Positions 17,892 through 26,407 of a stretch of DNA of 64,000 bases are shown here, one piece after another (position 1 is the stretch's first letter; each line of letters begins with the position of its first letter). A program made the translations under genes and the position numbers. A model generated the notes under the pieces. That model saw only the letters and a list, made by a program, of their open reading frames with translations, made no database searches and was not told where the DNA came from. Source of the DNA: JAUIAI01 sp049680625 (GTDB lineage: Bacteria > Pseudomonadota > Gammaproteobacteria > Burkholderiales > Burkholderiaceae_E); contig JBAUID010000207.1 of NCBI GenBank assembly GCA_049680625.1, positions 1 to 64,000 on the forward strand. Direction: 5' to 3'.

Positions 17892-18545
17892 TTAGTCTTC
17901 TCCTTTGGGTGCGTCGTCAGCTGCCCCTGGTACTTCAGGCGCAGCAGGTGCTTGCGGAGCCCCATCCTCTTGTTCAACATCAGCGCCAGCTTTGACCGTT
18001 GCCGTGGCGACAACCGGGTCTGCTCCCTCGAGGTAATCGGTTTCAACACCGGCGGGCAACTTCAGGTCGGAAACGTGAACCGCATGATCGGTAGTCATTT
18101 CTGACATGTCAACCTCAACGTATTCTGGCAAGTCTTTTGGCAGGCAGACGATATCGAGTTCGGTGATGACGTGCGAGATGATCGCAGCTTCAAGCTTAAC
18201 CGCTGGTGATACTTCTTCGTTGATGAAGTGCAGCGGAACCGACAATGTGATTTTCTCGTTGGCTTGTACGCGCTGAAAGTCGACATGCATCACCTGGCGC
18301 TTCCATGGATGCCAGTGCACATCGCGCAGCAATACTTGTTCAGACTTGCCGTCGACTTCCACGTCAAGAATGGACGAATGAAACGATTCAACCCGCATCG
18401 CGTGATACAGAGGGTTGTGCTCCATTTCAATCGATTTGGCGCCGGCTTCGCCACCATAAATAATCCCCGGTACCTTGCCGGCAAGACGCAGGCGGCGGCT
18501 CGCACTCGTTCCCTGCAGTTCTCGTGATTTAGCAACTACTTTCAT
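17892..18545 (-). CDS. rplY: 50S ribosomal protein L25/general stress protein Ctc
   Basis: Binds 5S rRNA in the large ribosomal subunit. The 217 residues comprise the N-terminal L25 domain (about 1-95, with GTSASRRLRLAGKVPGIIYG and the RDVHWHPWKRQVMHVDFQRV strand) and the C-terminal TL5/CTC beta domain (about 98-185). A low-complexity Ala/Pro/Glu/Asp tail ends it. The two-domain form is normal for betaproteobacteria and longer than the 94-residue E. coli protein. It lies between prs and pth on the same strand, with 58 bp to prs. Confidence 0.96.
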   Translation of the reverse strand: MKVVAKSRELQGTSASRRLRLAGKVPGIIYGGEAGAKSIEMEHNPLYHAMRVESFHSSILDVEVDGKSEQVLLRDVHWHPWKRQVMHVDFQRVQANEKITLSVPLHFINEEVSPAVKLEAAIISHVITELDIVCLPKDLPEYVEVDMSEMTTDHAVHVSDLKLPAGVETDYLEGADPVVATATVKAGADVEQEDGAPQAPAAPEVPGAADDAPKGED

Positions 18546-18603
18546 TTTTACAACTCCAATGGACGTCCCCGGCCGCGACCAGCCAAGGACTAACTAAAAA
18601 ATT

Positions 18604-19590
18604 TTAATCAACAAACAGTGAAGAGACTGAATCAGCCCGACTGATTCGGGCAATAGTTTCGGCCAGCAGCTGGCTGCTGTTCAGTACCCGAATTTTTTCG
18701 CATGCCTGGCCGTCTCGGGGTAACGGGATTGTGTCTGTCACCACCAGTTCGTCCAGGTCAGAATCGATAACCCGCGCCACCGCGCCGCCGGACAAAACCG
18801 GGTGGGTACAGTAGGCAACAACCTTCATGGCACCACGTTCTTTCAGTGCAGATGCCGCTTTGACCAGGGTATTGGCAGTATCGACCATGTCGTCCATGAT
18901 GACGCAGTTCTTGCCATCAACATCGCCAATAATATTCATGACTTCGGCCACGTTTGCCTTGGGCCGGCGTTTGTCGATGATCGCCAGATCACAGTCAAGG
19001 CGCTTGGCGAGCGCGCGCGCCCGGACAACACCACCGACGTCGGGGGACACAACAATCAGATCTTGAAACTGTTGCTTGTGAACGTCCGCAAGCAACATTG
19101 GAGTCGCGTAGATGTTGTCTACCGGAATATCAAAAAAACCTTGGATCTGGTCAGCGTGTAAGTCCATGGTCAGTACCCGGTCGACACCGGCGACCTGCAA
19201 CATGTTGGCAACCACCTTGGCGCTGATCGCAACCCGCATCGACCGAACCCGACGATCCTGGCGCGCATAGCCAAAGTAAGGCAGTGCTGCCGTAATGCGG
19301 CCGGCCGAAGCACGTTTGAGGGCATCAACCATGATCAGAACTTCCATCAGGTGATCATTGGTTGGCGCACAAGTGGACTGCAACACGTAGACATCGCGGC
19401 CGCGTACGTTCTCCAGGATCTCAACCATGACTTCACCATCAGAGAACCGGCTTACGGTGGCGCGCCCCAGGTTAATGCCAAGGTGGTCGGCAACCTCCAG
19501 GGCAACATGCGGTACTGCATTACCCGTGAAGATCACTGGGCCATCATCGGAGATGATGTCGTTACTGCGACGGAAGTGCTGGGGAGGCAT
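18604..19590 (-). CDS. prs: Ribose-phosphate pyrophosphokinase
   Basis: Makes PRPP from ribose-5-phosphate and ATP, feeding purine, pyrimidine, NAD and histidine synthesis; seven his genes that use PRPP-derived intermediates are in this window. Signatures are the divalent metal-binding [17 protein letters not shown] (about residues 143-159), the PRPP loop [14 protein letters not shown] (about 229-242) and the FSDGE pyrophosphate motif near residue 48. The 328 residues include about 15 N-terminal residues beyond the usual start, so a slightly downstream start is possible. It follows tRNA-Gln by 75 bp on the same strand, a gene order common in Burkholderiales. Confidence 0.97.
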   Translation of the reverse strand: MPPQHFRRSNDIISDDGPVIFTGNAVPHVALEVADHLGINLGRATVSRFSDGEVMVEILENVRGRDVYVLQSTCAPTNDHLMEVLIMVDALKRASAGRITAALPYFGYARQDRRVRSMRVAISAKVVANMLQVAGVDRVLTMDLHADQIQGFFDIPVDNIYATPMLLADVHKQQFQDLIVVSPDVGGVVRARALAKRLDCDLAIIDKRRPKANVAEVMNIIGDVDGKNCVIMDDMVDTANTLVKAASALKERGAMKVVAYCTHPVLSGGAVARVIDSDLDELVVTDTIPLPRDGQACEKIRVLNSSQLLAETIARISRADSVSSLFVD

Positions 19591-19665
19591 GGCTCGACTT
19601 ACCGGACGGGTGGTGTATCGGTGGTGTAAATGGTGTCAAAGGTGATGTGTTAACAGTATCAGTAA

Positions 19666-19742
19666 TGGCAGGGGAGGCAGGATTCGAACCTGCGCATGCC
19701 AGAATCAAAATCTGGTGCCTTAACCAACTTGGCGACTCCCCT
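19666..19742 (-). tRNA. tRNA-Gln (anticodon UUG)
   Basis: On the minus strand the 77 bases fold as a cloverleaf. The acceptor arms AGGGGAG and CTCCCCT pair perfectly, followed by discriminator G and an encoded CCA. The anticodon stem CCAGA/TCTGG holds the loop TTTTGAT with anticodon TTG. The T arm is GCAGG-TTCGAAT-CCTGC. It lies between ispE and prs and is probably cotranscribed with prs. Confidence 0.97.
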
Positions 19743-19758
19743 ACGGTACTACCTGCGC

Positions 19759-19786
19759 ATTATCACTACCGACGCCCAAATGCCCA
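19759..19786 (-). promoter_or_regulatory. Candidate sigma-70-type promoter for tRNA-Gln
   Basis: On the minus strand GATAAT (19764-19759) matches five of six -10 consensus bases, and TGGGCA (19786-19781) matches four of six -35 bases, with a 16-bp spacer. Transcription would begin about ten bases before the tRNA 5' end. The -35 lies within the last codons of ispE. This rests on consensus matching only. Confidence 0.3.
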
Positions 19787-20749
19787 GTTGCGAAGCGGAT
19801 GCTGATCCAGTGACCTGACGGTATAAACCTTGCCGACACGCATTGCTTCCACTTTCTTAGCGACAGTTTGAGCTGCATCGTGATCGGGCACTGGCAGGAA
19901 AACACAAGCACCGGAACCACTCATCCGCGCTGATGGCCAGGGTTCAAAATTGTTGGCGGCCAATTCCTCAGCCCCCTTAGCCACCGAAGCAACCAATTTT
20001 TTACCCCGGACCCGCGCCCCCCGAGCCTTTAAAAGCCCCTGGGCCGCCTTGTTAAGCGCCAGCAGAGCCTCTTCAACCTGCGGGTAACGCTTGCAGACAA
20101 CCGGTTCCAGATCGTTTTTCCCCTCAGAGCCCATCCGGCCTCGCGAGAGAGGCGAAATTCTGAGGGGTTTCGAATCCCGTGTCAATTCGGGAGATGCAAA
20201 TATTTCGGCCGTTGACACACTTGCCGGCGGCGCGACCAGGACGTAGTCCTGCCCGTGCACCTCCAACGGGGTCAGAATTTCGCCCACCCCGGTGGCCAGG
20301 GCAGCCGTGCCATGTACAAAAACCGGGACATCAGCCCCTAACTGCAGGGCGAGTCGGGCCAGGCGGGCAACCGGCCAGTTTATCCCCCACAAGCGGTTAA
20401 GGGCGAGCAAGGCTGTCGCTGCGTTCGAGCTGCCACCGCCAAGGCCACCGCCAACCGGAATACGCTTGATCAGGTCAATATTGGCACCCAGGCGGGTCTC
20501 GCTGACCCCGGCGAGTAAGCGGGCCGCACGTACAGCCAGATCGTTTTCGAAGGCCAGTCCGTTGATCAGACCCCGGTGCATGATGGCCCCGTCGTTGCGC
20601 ACGCCAAAATGCATGGTGTCCTGCAGGTTGATCAGGTCAAAAGCGGTGTGCAGCTCGTGATAGCCGCTGTCGCGCTGCCCCAGAACGTGCAAAAAGAGGT
20701 TTAGCTTGGCCGGTGCCGGGCAGTTGCGTAGTTCAATTGGGGGCCCCAT
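19766..20749 (-). CDS. ispE: 4-diphosphocytidyl-2-C-methyl-D-erythritol kinase
   Basis: GHMP kinase of the non-mevalonate isoprenoid pathway, phosphorylating CDP-methylerythritol at the 2-hydroxyl. Motifs are the substrate site CPAPAKLNLFLHVLG (about residues 9-23), the ATP loop PVGGGLGGGSSNAATAL (about 96-112) and the third GHMP motif ARMSGSGACVF near residue 272. At 327 residues it is longer than the usual ~285-295: about 30 extra Lys/Ala/Gly-rich residues (roughly 230-265) sit between the EEALLAL helix and ARMSGSG. A perfect 9-bp inverted repeat lies inside the gene (20120-20128 and 20159-20167). It begins 2 bp after the lolB stop, so the two are translationally coupled. Confidence 0.95.
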   Translation of the reverse strand: MGPPIELRNCPAPAKLNLFLHVLGQRDSGYHELHTAFDLINLQDTMHFGVRNDGAIMHRGLINGLAFENDLAVRAARLLAGVSETRLGANIDLIKRIPVGGGLGGGSSNAATALLALNRLWGINWPVARLARLALQLGADVPVFVHGTAALATGVGEILTPLEVHGQDYVLVAPPASVSTAEIFASPELTRDSKPLRISPLSRGRMGSEGKNDLEPVVCKRYPQVEEALLALNKAAQGLLKARGARVRGKKLVASVAKGAEELAANNFEPWPSARMSGSGACVFLPVPDHDAAQTVAKKVEAMRVGKVYTVRSLDQHPLRNWAFGRR

Positions 20750-20751
20750 CG

Positions 20752-21363
20752 TCAGCGACCGTCTACGACAACCAGGAGCTTCAACTCGCGCTTATCGTGG
20801 GTTGGCCTGGCCGGCCAGCGGGCGGCCAGTATTCGAGGCTTTCCCGAGGCCAGTCGTTTTTCGATCCGGACCCGCCATCCGTCCTGTATCACCCAGGTGT
20901 CATCAGTGGCGAGACGATTACCCGATAGCCAGCCGGGCAGGGCGTCAACTGGCAACCGCCATCCCAGCGCTTTTTCGATAAGTTCGGGCGTAGTCTGTGC
21001 CTGGTAGGTCTGGCCAGCGGAGGTGGTCAGCGATGCGCCATCAGCATTGGACACCGCAGTCGCAAGGGTTTGTCCAAACGGTGAGAACAGCGCAAGGTCT
21101 AGTTGCCCCGCTTGCCGAGTCAGTTCAAAGCGGCCCTGGGCACGGTCTTCTTTGGACGGTTCTTCCGAACTGCCACTGTCGGGTGCCACGACGGTTACGG
21201 AAAACCTGCCGGCCCATTGCCCGGAGACTTGCTCAGGCGACACAACAACCGGTGTCAGACTGGCACAGCCGCTCAGTGCAGTCAGCATAATGAACATACC
21301 AAGCGTAATGGCATAACGGGCATGGCGATAGCCACGCAGCCATTGATGCTGATGGCGGGTCAC
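20752..21363 (-). CDS. lolB: Outer-membrane lipoprotein insertion protein LolB
   Basis: Receives lipoproteins from LolA and inserts them into the outer membrane. The N-terminus is a lipoprotein signal peptide with lipobox LSGC and acylated cysteine C33, followed by a LolB beta-barrel fold with the SGQWAGRFSV, SPFGQTLATA and GWRLPVDALPGWLSG blocks. It starts with GTG in a GTGA overlap with the stop of the upstream TPR gene and is followed 2 bp later by ispE. The lolB-ispE pairing is widespread in proteobacteria and supports the call. The n-region is long (about 18 residues), so a downstream start is possible. Confidence 0.92.
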   Translation of the reverse strand: MTRHQHQWLRGYRHARYAITLGMFIMLTALSGCASLTPVVVSPEQVSGQWAGRFSVTVVAPDSGSSEEPSKEDRAQGRFELTRQAGQLDLALFSPFGQTLATAVSNADGASLTTSAGQTYQAQTTPELIEKALGWRLPVDALPGWLSGNRLATDDTWVIQDGWRVRIEKRLASGKPRILAARWPARPTHDKRELKLLVVVDGR

Positions 21364-23222
21364 AGGTTTATGTTCAGGCGGGCCAGTGTTTTGCGCAAAA
21401 TATCGTTCTCGGGATCACGGCTCCTGGCCTGAGCCCAATATTTACGCGCTTCGCTGGTCCGTCCCTGGCGATGCAAAACTTCACCCAGGTGGGTTGCAAT
21501 TTCAGCTTCATCAGCAATTGCCAGTGCCTCACGCAAATATTTCTCTGCGCCTTTCAAGTCTCCGCGACGAAACAATACCCATCCCATGCTGTCCAGAATA
21601 TGGGCATCTTTCGGCGCAAGTTCGAGGGCTTTTCGAATCAGTTTTTCGGCTTCATCGAGGCGCTCGTTGCGGTCTGCCAGGGTGTAACCCAACGCGTTAT
21701 AAGCATGGGCACTTTGCGGACGCAATTTCATTACCTTACGCAGGCTGGATTCCATTACATCAGTTTTGTCGACTCGTTCTGCGGCCATGGCGTGGTCGTA
21801 TAACAAATCAGCATCAGATCCCTGGCGGGCTACCGCTTCGTCCAGAACTTTGTAGGCTTCTTTGTACTGATTCGCGTTACGTAATATCTGCGCCTCGGCG
21901 CTGGTCAGGCGGCCACGCTCGCGGGCAGAACCCACCGTTGTTGTCTGCAGCAGCTTTCGCCCTTCAGCGAGCCGGCCCTGGCGCCCAATGACAATTGCGC
22001 GCCGGATGCGGGCATCGAGATATTGTTCGCCTTCGGTGATTTCAGCATAGGCTTTATCAGCGGCGAGCCAGTCTTTTGCTTCTTCGGCGATCTGTCCAAG
22101 AAACAACCAGGCCGGGTTGTTGTCACGTTGCACAGTAGCGGGCAGCCCGACGTAGCGGCGCAGGTATTCGGCAGCCACTTTTTTTTGCTCTGTCTGGTAA
22201 GCCAGTTGCGCAAGTGAAAATAATATAGCCGGACTTTCTGGTTCCTGCGCCAGCGCTTGTTCGAATTGTGCCTTAGCGTCTTCTTTGCGATTGTCTTCGG
22301 CTAACAGACGGGCATAAGCAAAGCGCGCTTCAATTGCCTTTGGCTTTCTTTCGAGAAACGTCGATAAAAGACCTATCGCTGGCGCACGATCGTCTGACGC
22401 GCGCTGGACGGTGGTCGCAGCACTGATGGCGGTCAGTTCGTTATCGGGGTCCAGATCTATCGCGGCCTGGGCTTCGGTGAGCGCACGGCCACTATTCCTG
22501 GCCGCTGATGCTGCGCTGGCCAGAGCCAGCCGGGCCTCGGTAATGTCCAGGTCTTTACTGGCAATTCTTTCCAGCAGGCGCAACGCAGCAGCTTTGTCAG
22601 TCACCCGTGCAATTGAGCGACGCAGGCGAGTGTAGAACTCAGGCAGATCGTTTTGCTCCTGAGCCACTGCGCGGCGCTGCGCCATTAACGGTTCGGCCTG
22701 GATCAGTTTGCCGGTTGAGAGCCACAAAGTTTCCAGGGTTTGCCCGGCCAGCGGGGAGGTCGGAGACAACTCGTACCAAAGTTCCGCTGCTGGCAGGGCT
22801 TGCTGAAGTGCACGTCCCGATAGTGCCAGTTCGGTTGCACGGCGGGCCAGGCGAGGATCCCGGGTTTCTCTGGCCATCGACAAGTAGGTGGCAGCAGCGC
22901 TGCCCAGTTGACCACGTTGAGCGGCAATTTCTGACATCAGTAACTGGAACAGCAGTTGCGGGGACAGATCGACTTCGGGGATTGAGGCCGCCGGTTCGGG
23001 CTCCGGCCCGCGAGTGTCCGCATTGAGCCGGGCCGGTCCTCCCTGGGCAAGCTTGCGATCGGTGTTCACGGGCTGTGCCCGGGCGTCGCGTACGGTCGGG
23101 CTGTTGCCAGCCTGACCGGAGTCGGATGGCTGGGTACCTGCGCCAGCGCAGGCGGATAACAACAAGCTGGCGGTCAGCGCTGCAAAAATAGGCAGCGGTT
23201 GGAAAATCGAGCGACTTTTCAT
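21360..23222 (-). CDS. TPR-repeat lipoprotein
   Basis: A 620-residue secreted tetratricopeptide-repeat protein. The signal peptide ends in lipobox LSAC (C25), predicting lipidation. A disordered Gly/Pro/Gln-rich stretch (about 26-85) is followed by many helical repeats; the clearest TPR units are near the C-terminus (around HAYNALGYTLADRNERLDEA and DSMGWVLFRRGDLKGAEKYL). Homologues commonly precede lolB in Burkholderiales and are annotated only as TPR proteins. The 4-bp overlap with lolB and the lipobox suggest a role in envelope assembly at the membrane face, but the partner is unknown. Confidence 0.88.
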   Translation of the reverse strand: MKSRSIFQPLPIFAALTASLLLSACAGAGTQPSDSGQAGNSPTVRDARAQPVNTDRKLAQGGPARLNADTRGPEPEPAASIPEVDLSPQLLFQLLMSEIAAQRGQLGSAAATYLSMARETRDPRLARRATELALSGRALQQALPAAELWYELSPTSPLAGQTLETLWLSTGKLIQAEPLMAQRRAVAQEQNDLPEFYTRLRRSIARVTDKAAALRLLERIASKDLDITEARLALASAASAARNSGRALTEAQAAIDLDPDNELTAISAATTVQRASDDRAPAIGLLSTFLERKPKAIEARFAYARLLAEDNRKEDAKAQFEQALAQEPESPAILFSLAQLAYQTEQKKVAAEYLRRYVGLPATVQRDNNPAWLFLGQIAEEAKDWLAADKAYAEITEGEQYLDARIRRAIVIGRQGRLAEGRKLLQTTTVGSARERGRLTSAEAQILRNANQYKEAYKVLDEAVARQGSDADLLYDHAMAAERVDKTDVMESSLRKVMKLRPQSAHAYNALGYTLADRNERLDEAEKLIRKALELAPKDAHILDSMGWVLFRRGDLKGAEKYLREALAIADEAEIATHLGEVLHRQGRTSEARKYWAQARSRDPENDILRKTLARLNINL

Positions 23223-23267
23223 GAGAAGATGTTAGGCCGTTTTTCGTGATGCGGCAAGGAATTGGAT

Positions 23268-24089
23268 ATGCCTGAATTACCCGAAGTTGAGGTGGTTCGC
23301 AGGGGTTTGGAGGCCTGCGTTGCGGGGCGAACGGTGCACAAAATGGTGATCCGCGAGGCACGCCTTCGCTGGCCTGTGCCTGCCAGTCTACCTGCCCTGA
23401 TCCGCCAGCGCAGGCTTACCCGCATAGATCGGCGCAGCAAGTACTTGTTGTTGGATTTTGGCGTCGGAACCCTCATTGTTCACCTGGGCATGACGGGCAA
23501 CTTCCGATTGGTCAGCAAGACCACCCCCATCCAGGCGCACGACCATATCGACCTTGTGTTTGACAACGGGGTTTTGCGCTATACCGACCCGCGCCGATTT
23601 GGTGCTATGTTGTGGCACGACCCGGCCAGTGGGTCACTTCTTGCACACAAGTTACTGGCCCATCTTGGCCCGGAGCCATTGCAACCGGGATTCACCGGCG
23701 AGGGCTTGTTCCAGGCAAGCCGCAAGCGCAAGGTCAATATCAAACAATTCTTGCTTAGCGGTCGCGGTGTGGTTGGGGTGGGCAATATCTACGCCTCGGA
23801 AAGCCTGTTCCGCGCCGGCATTCGGCCGGGTACCGCGGCGGGCCGGCTCAGCCGGCAGGCCTGTCTCAGACTGGCTGATGCGATTCGGGTGACCCTGGGC
23901 GCCGCGATTGAGCAGGGTGGCACGACGCTGCGTGACTTCCAGGGGGCTGATGGCGGCGGCGGGTACTTTCAGTTGTCTTGTCTCGTCTATGGCCGCGAGG
24001 GTGAGGCTTGTACTGTTTGCCGGCAGCCTGTCATCCGCAGTGTCCATCAGAGTCGGGCCACATTCTGGTGCCGGCAATGCCAGAAGTAG
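23268..24089 (+). CDS. mutM: Formamidopyrimidine-DNA glycosylase
   Basis: Removes 8-oxoguanine and formamidopyrimidines from DNA and nicks the abasic site. I chose the ATG at 23268 because it yields MPELPEVE, where the exposed P2 is the catalytic nucleophile and E3 the general acid; the TTG six bases upstream would bury it. The C-terminal zinc finger has two Cys-x2-Cys pairs (CTVC and CRQC), and the helix-two-turn-helix shows GVGNIYASE. At 273 residues it is full length. It is divergent from the TPR lipoprotein gene and shares its direction with mutY about 2.3 kb downstream; the two enzymes act in the same anti-8-oxoguanine pathway. Confidence 0.97.
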   Translation: MPELPEVEVVRRGLEACVAGRTVHKMVIREARLRWPVPASLPALIRQRRLTRIDRRSKYLLLDFGVGTLIVHLGMTGNFRLVSKTTPIQAHDHIDLVFDNGVLRYTDPRRFGAMLWHDPASGSLLAHKLLAHLGPEPLQPGFTGEGLFQASRKRKVNIKQFLLSGRGVVGVGNIYASESLFRAGIRPGTAAGRLSRQACLRLADAIRVTLGAAIEQGGTTLRDFQGADGGGGYFQLSCLVYGREGEACTVCRQPVIRSVHQSRATFWCRQCQK

Positions 24090-24319
24090 CAGGCCCGACC
24101 CCGGCGGCCCGTCACCTGGCCTGACCCCGACCCCCGGATAACCATTGAACTGCCAGAAACTGCCATTCAGGCAAACGGGTGTATTGGCCTGTCCAATTGG
24201 TCTTAAAAAGCGTCTTACCCGGTGCTAGATTTGAATCCGTACGGCAGGATAGTTGTCTCCAGGCAGCACACCCCGTAACCGACAACTGACGATCAGACGA
24301 TTGAACTGGATTTATATTA

Positions 24320-26269
24320 ATGGGCGTACTCGGCGAACAAATTTCCGATCTTGGCAGCTGGCAGGATGAGCTGACCGGAGCTGTGCGCCATTTTGAACAA
24401 TGGATCGACGCAGCCGAATTAGCCGACGACGCCACCGCTGCTCATATTAACCGAGTTTACGATCGCCTCGGCCGACGCCGGTTGTCAATTGCTTTTGTTG
24501 CCGAGTTTTCCCGCGGCAAATCTGAGTTAATCAATGCCTTGTTTTTTTCCGGTCACGGTCAGCGGATTGTGCCCAGTTCTGCCGGTCGCACTACGATGTG
24601 TCCGACCGAGCTCGAATGGGACGGTGGACGCGAACCTTCGATTGCACTGCTGCCAATCGAGTCGCGACTTGAAGACACGCCGGTTTCCGAACTGCGGGGC
24701 GATTTGTCTAAATGGCAGGTAATTCCGTTTGATCCGGACGATGCCGACAGCTTGAAGCAAGCCTTTACCGCGGTATGTGAGACCACCGAAGTTAGCGAGG
24801 AGCAGGCGGCGGCTCTGGGCTTTGGAATGGAAGACCAGGACCAGATAGATATTGGCAGTGACGGCAACGTAATCATTCCGAAGTGGCGTCATGCAGTGGT
24901 TAATCTGCCGCATCCGATGCTACAAGCCGGCCTGACCATCATCGATACCCCGGGGCTTAATGCGATCGGTAGCGAGCCAGAACTGACACTCAACACTATT
25001 CCGAATGCTGAAGCCGTGTTGTTTTTGCTGTCTGCTGATGCCGGCGTCACTCGTTCTGATATTGAAGTCTGGCGCGAGCATATCTGTCCATCGCAATCCA
25101 GCGGCCGTTTTGTCGTTCTCAACAAGATCGACGGGCTGTGGGACGAATTAAAAGACGAAGAACAGATTAACCAGGAAATTGATTCTCAAGTGGCCAAGGT
25201 TGCCCAGACCCTGGGCCTGTCCCCGGAGCGAGTGATACCAGTCTCTGCACAAAAAGGGCTCGTCGCCCGCGCACGCAACGATGCTGATTTGCTCGAACGT
25301 AGTCGACTAAAAGCGCTTGAACTCAAACTGACCGAAGAGCTCATTCCGCAGCGCCGCGAAATTCTGCAGGAACACGTGGGTCGTGAATTCACCGCCCTGG
25401 CCAATGAAGTGGGTGGTGTATTAAAGGCCCGGCACCAGGGATACCTTGAGCAACTCGAAGAATTGAACGGTCTGCGTGGAAAAAATCGCAGCGTCATGGT
25501 TGAGATGGGTGAAAAAATTCACCGGGAAAGAGAAGACTTTGATGACAGCTTGCGCCAGCTGCTGGCGCTACGTGCAGTGTTTGCGCGACATTCGTCGGCG
25601 CTGTATTCAGTCTCTGGTGTTGATCGCCTGCGCCGACACGCTCGTGAATCGCGCGACATCATGTACAAAACCCATATGTCGCTGGGTCTGCGCGAGGGGA
25701 TGGACTATTTCTTTTCTAAAGTGAATGAAGACCTGGCAGAGGCTGACGGCATCATTCGTGAAATTCGCTCAATGATGAACGCAATGTATCTGTCGTTTTC
25801 TTCCGAGCACGGACTAAACCTGGGTTCACCAGTTCATTATTCACTTGAGAACTTCCGTGCTGAAGTGGCCAGAATCGAAAAAGCCCATCAACGCCAGTTT
25901 GGTATGACCAAGCTGGTGACTACCGAAAAATATGCGGTCATGCGCCGCTTCTTCGAATCGGTTGCCGTTAGCGTGCGTGAGGCGTACCGGGTGACCGGGG
26001 TTGAGATTCAGTCCTGGCTACGCTCGGTGATGTCACCTATTGAAAAACAAATTGCTGAACATCAGATTCAGCTGAAACGACGGATGGATTCTGTCAAACG
26101 AGTACTGGACGCCAACGAAAGCCTGGAAGACCGGATTAACGAGATCTCCTCGCGGGAAGAATCTGCGCGCGCTGAACTCGATGCTGCTTCTGAGGCGATG
26201 CAGGAGGTTTTCATCCTCCTTGAGGCGGAACCTGCCCGCCTTGGCGTCGCCCAGCCTGAACCAGCCTGA
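24320..26269 (+). CDS. Dynamin-like GTPase
   Basis: A 649-residue large GTPase of the bacterial dynamin family. The G domain shows a P-loop AEFSRGKS (residues 61-68), the G3 motif DTPG (209-212) and the G4 motif NKID (268-271). A long, mostly helical and coiled-coil C-terminal part follows (about 330-640). The first P-loop glycine is replaced by alanine (A61) where bacterial dynamins usually read GEFSSGKS; G66, K67 and S68 are retained. No obvious transmembrane helix or paddle is visible, so membrane binding is uncertain. It stands between mutM and mutY, an order I recall from other Burkholderiales, but a role in DNA repair is unproven. Confidence 0.88.
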   Translation: MGVLGEQISDLGSWQDELTGAVRHFEQWIDAAELADDATAAHINRVYDRLGRRRLSIAFVAEFSRGKSELINALFFSGHGQRIVPSSAGRTTMCPTELEWDGGREPSIALLPIESRLEDTPVSELRGDLSKWQVIPFDPDDADSLKQAFTAVCETTEVSEEQAAALGFGMEDQDQIDIGSDGNVIIPKWRHAVVNLPHPMLQAGLTIIDTPGLNAIGSEPELTLNTIPNAEAVLFLLSADAGVTRSDIEVWREHICPSQSSGRFVVLNKIDGLWDELKDEEQINQEIDSQVAKVAQTLGLSPERVIPVSAQKGLVARARNDADLLERSRLKALELKLTEELIPQRREILQEHVGREFTALANEVGGVLKARHQGYLEQLEELNGLRGKNRSVMVEMGEKIHREREDFDDSLRQLLALRAVFARHSSALYSVSGVDRLRRHARESRDIMYKTHMSLGLREGMDYFFSKVNEDLAEADGIIREIRSMMNAMYLSFSSEHGLNLGSPVHYSLENFRAEVARIEKAHQRQFGMTKLVTTEKYAVMRRFFESVAVSVREAYRVTGVEIQSWLRSVMSPIEKQIAEHQIQLKRRMDSVKRVLDANESLEDRINEISSREESARAELDAASEAMQEVFILLEAEPARLGVAQPEPA

Positions 26270-26320
26270 TTATTGCCGGGCGCTGACGCGTGAACGGCAG
26301 GCGTTGCAAGCAAAGCGCCG

Positions 26321-26364
26321 GGGAATAGCCAGGGATTAGCCAGGGATTAGCCAGAGATTCGCCG
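26321..26364. repeat. Four tandem 11-bp repeats upstream of mutY
   Basis: Consensus GGGATTAGCCA occurs at 26321-26331 (one mismatch), 26332-26342 (exact), 26343-26353 (exact) and 26354-26364 (three mismatches). The array occupies the spacer between the dynamin-like gene and mutY and ends about 43 bp before the mutY start codon. It could be a slippage product or a multi-copy binding site. Confidence 0.85.
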
Positions 26365-26407
26365 GGGACTACAATGCGTCGCTCAGCATTCGAACCGGAC
26401 TATTCCC

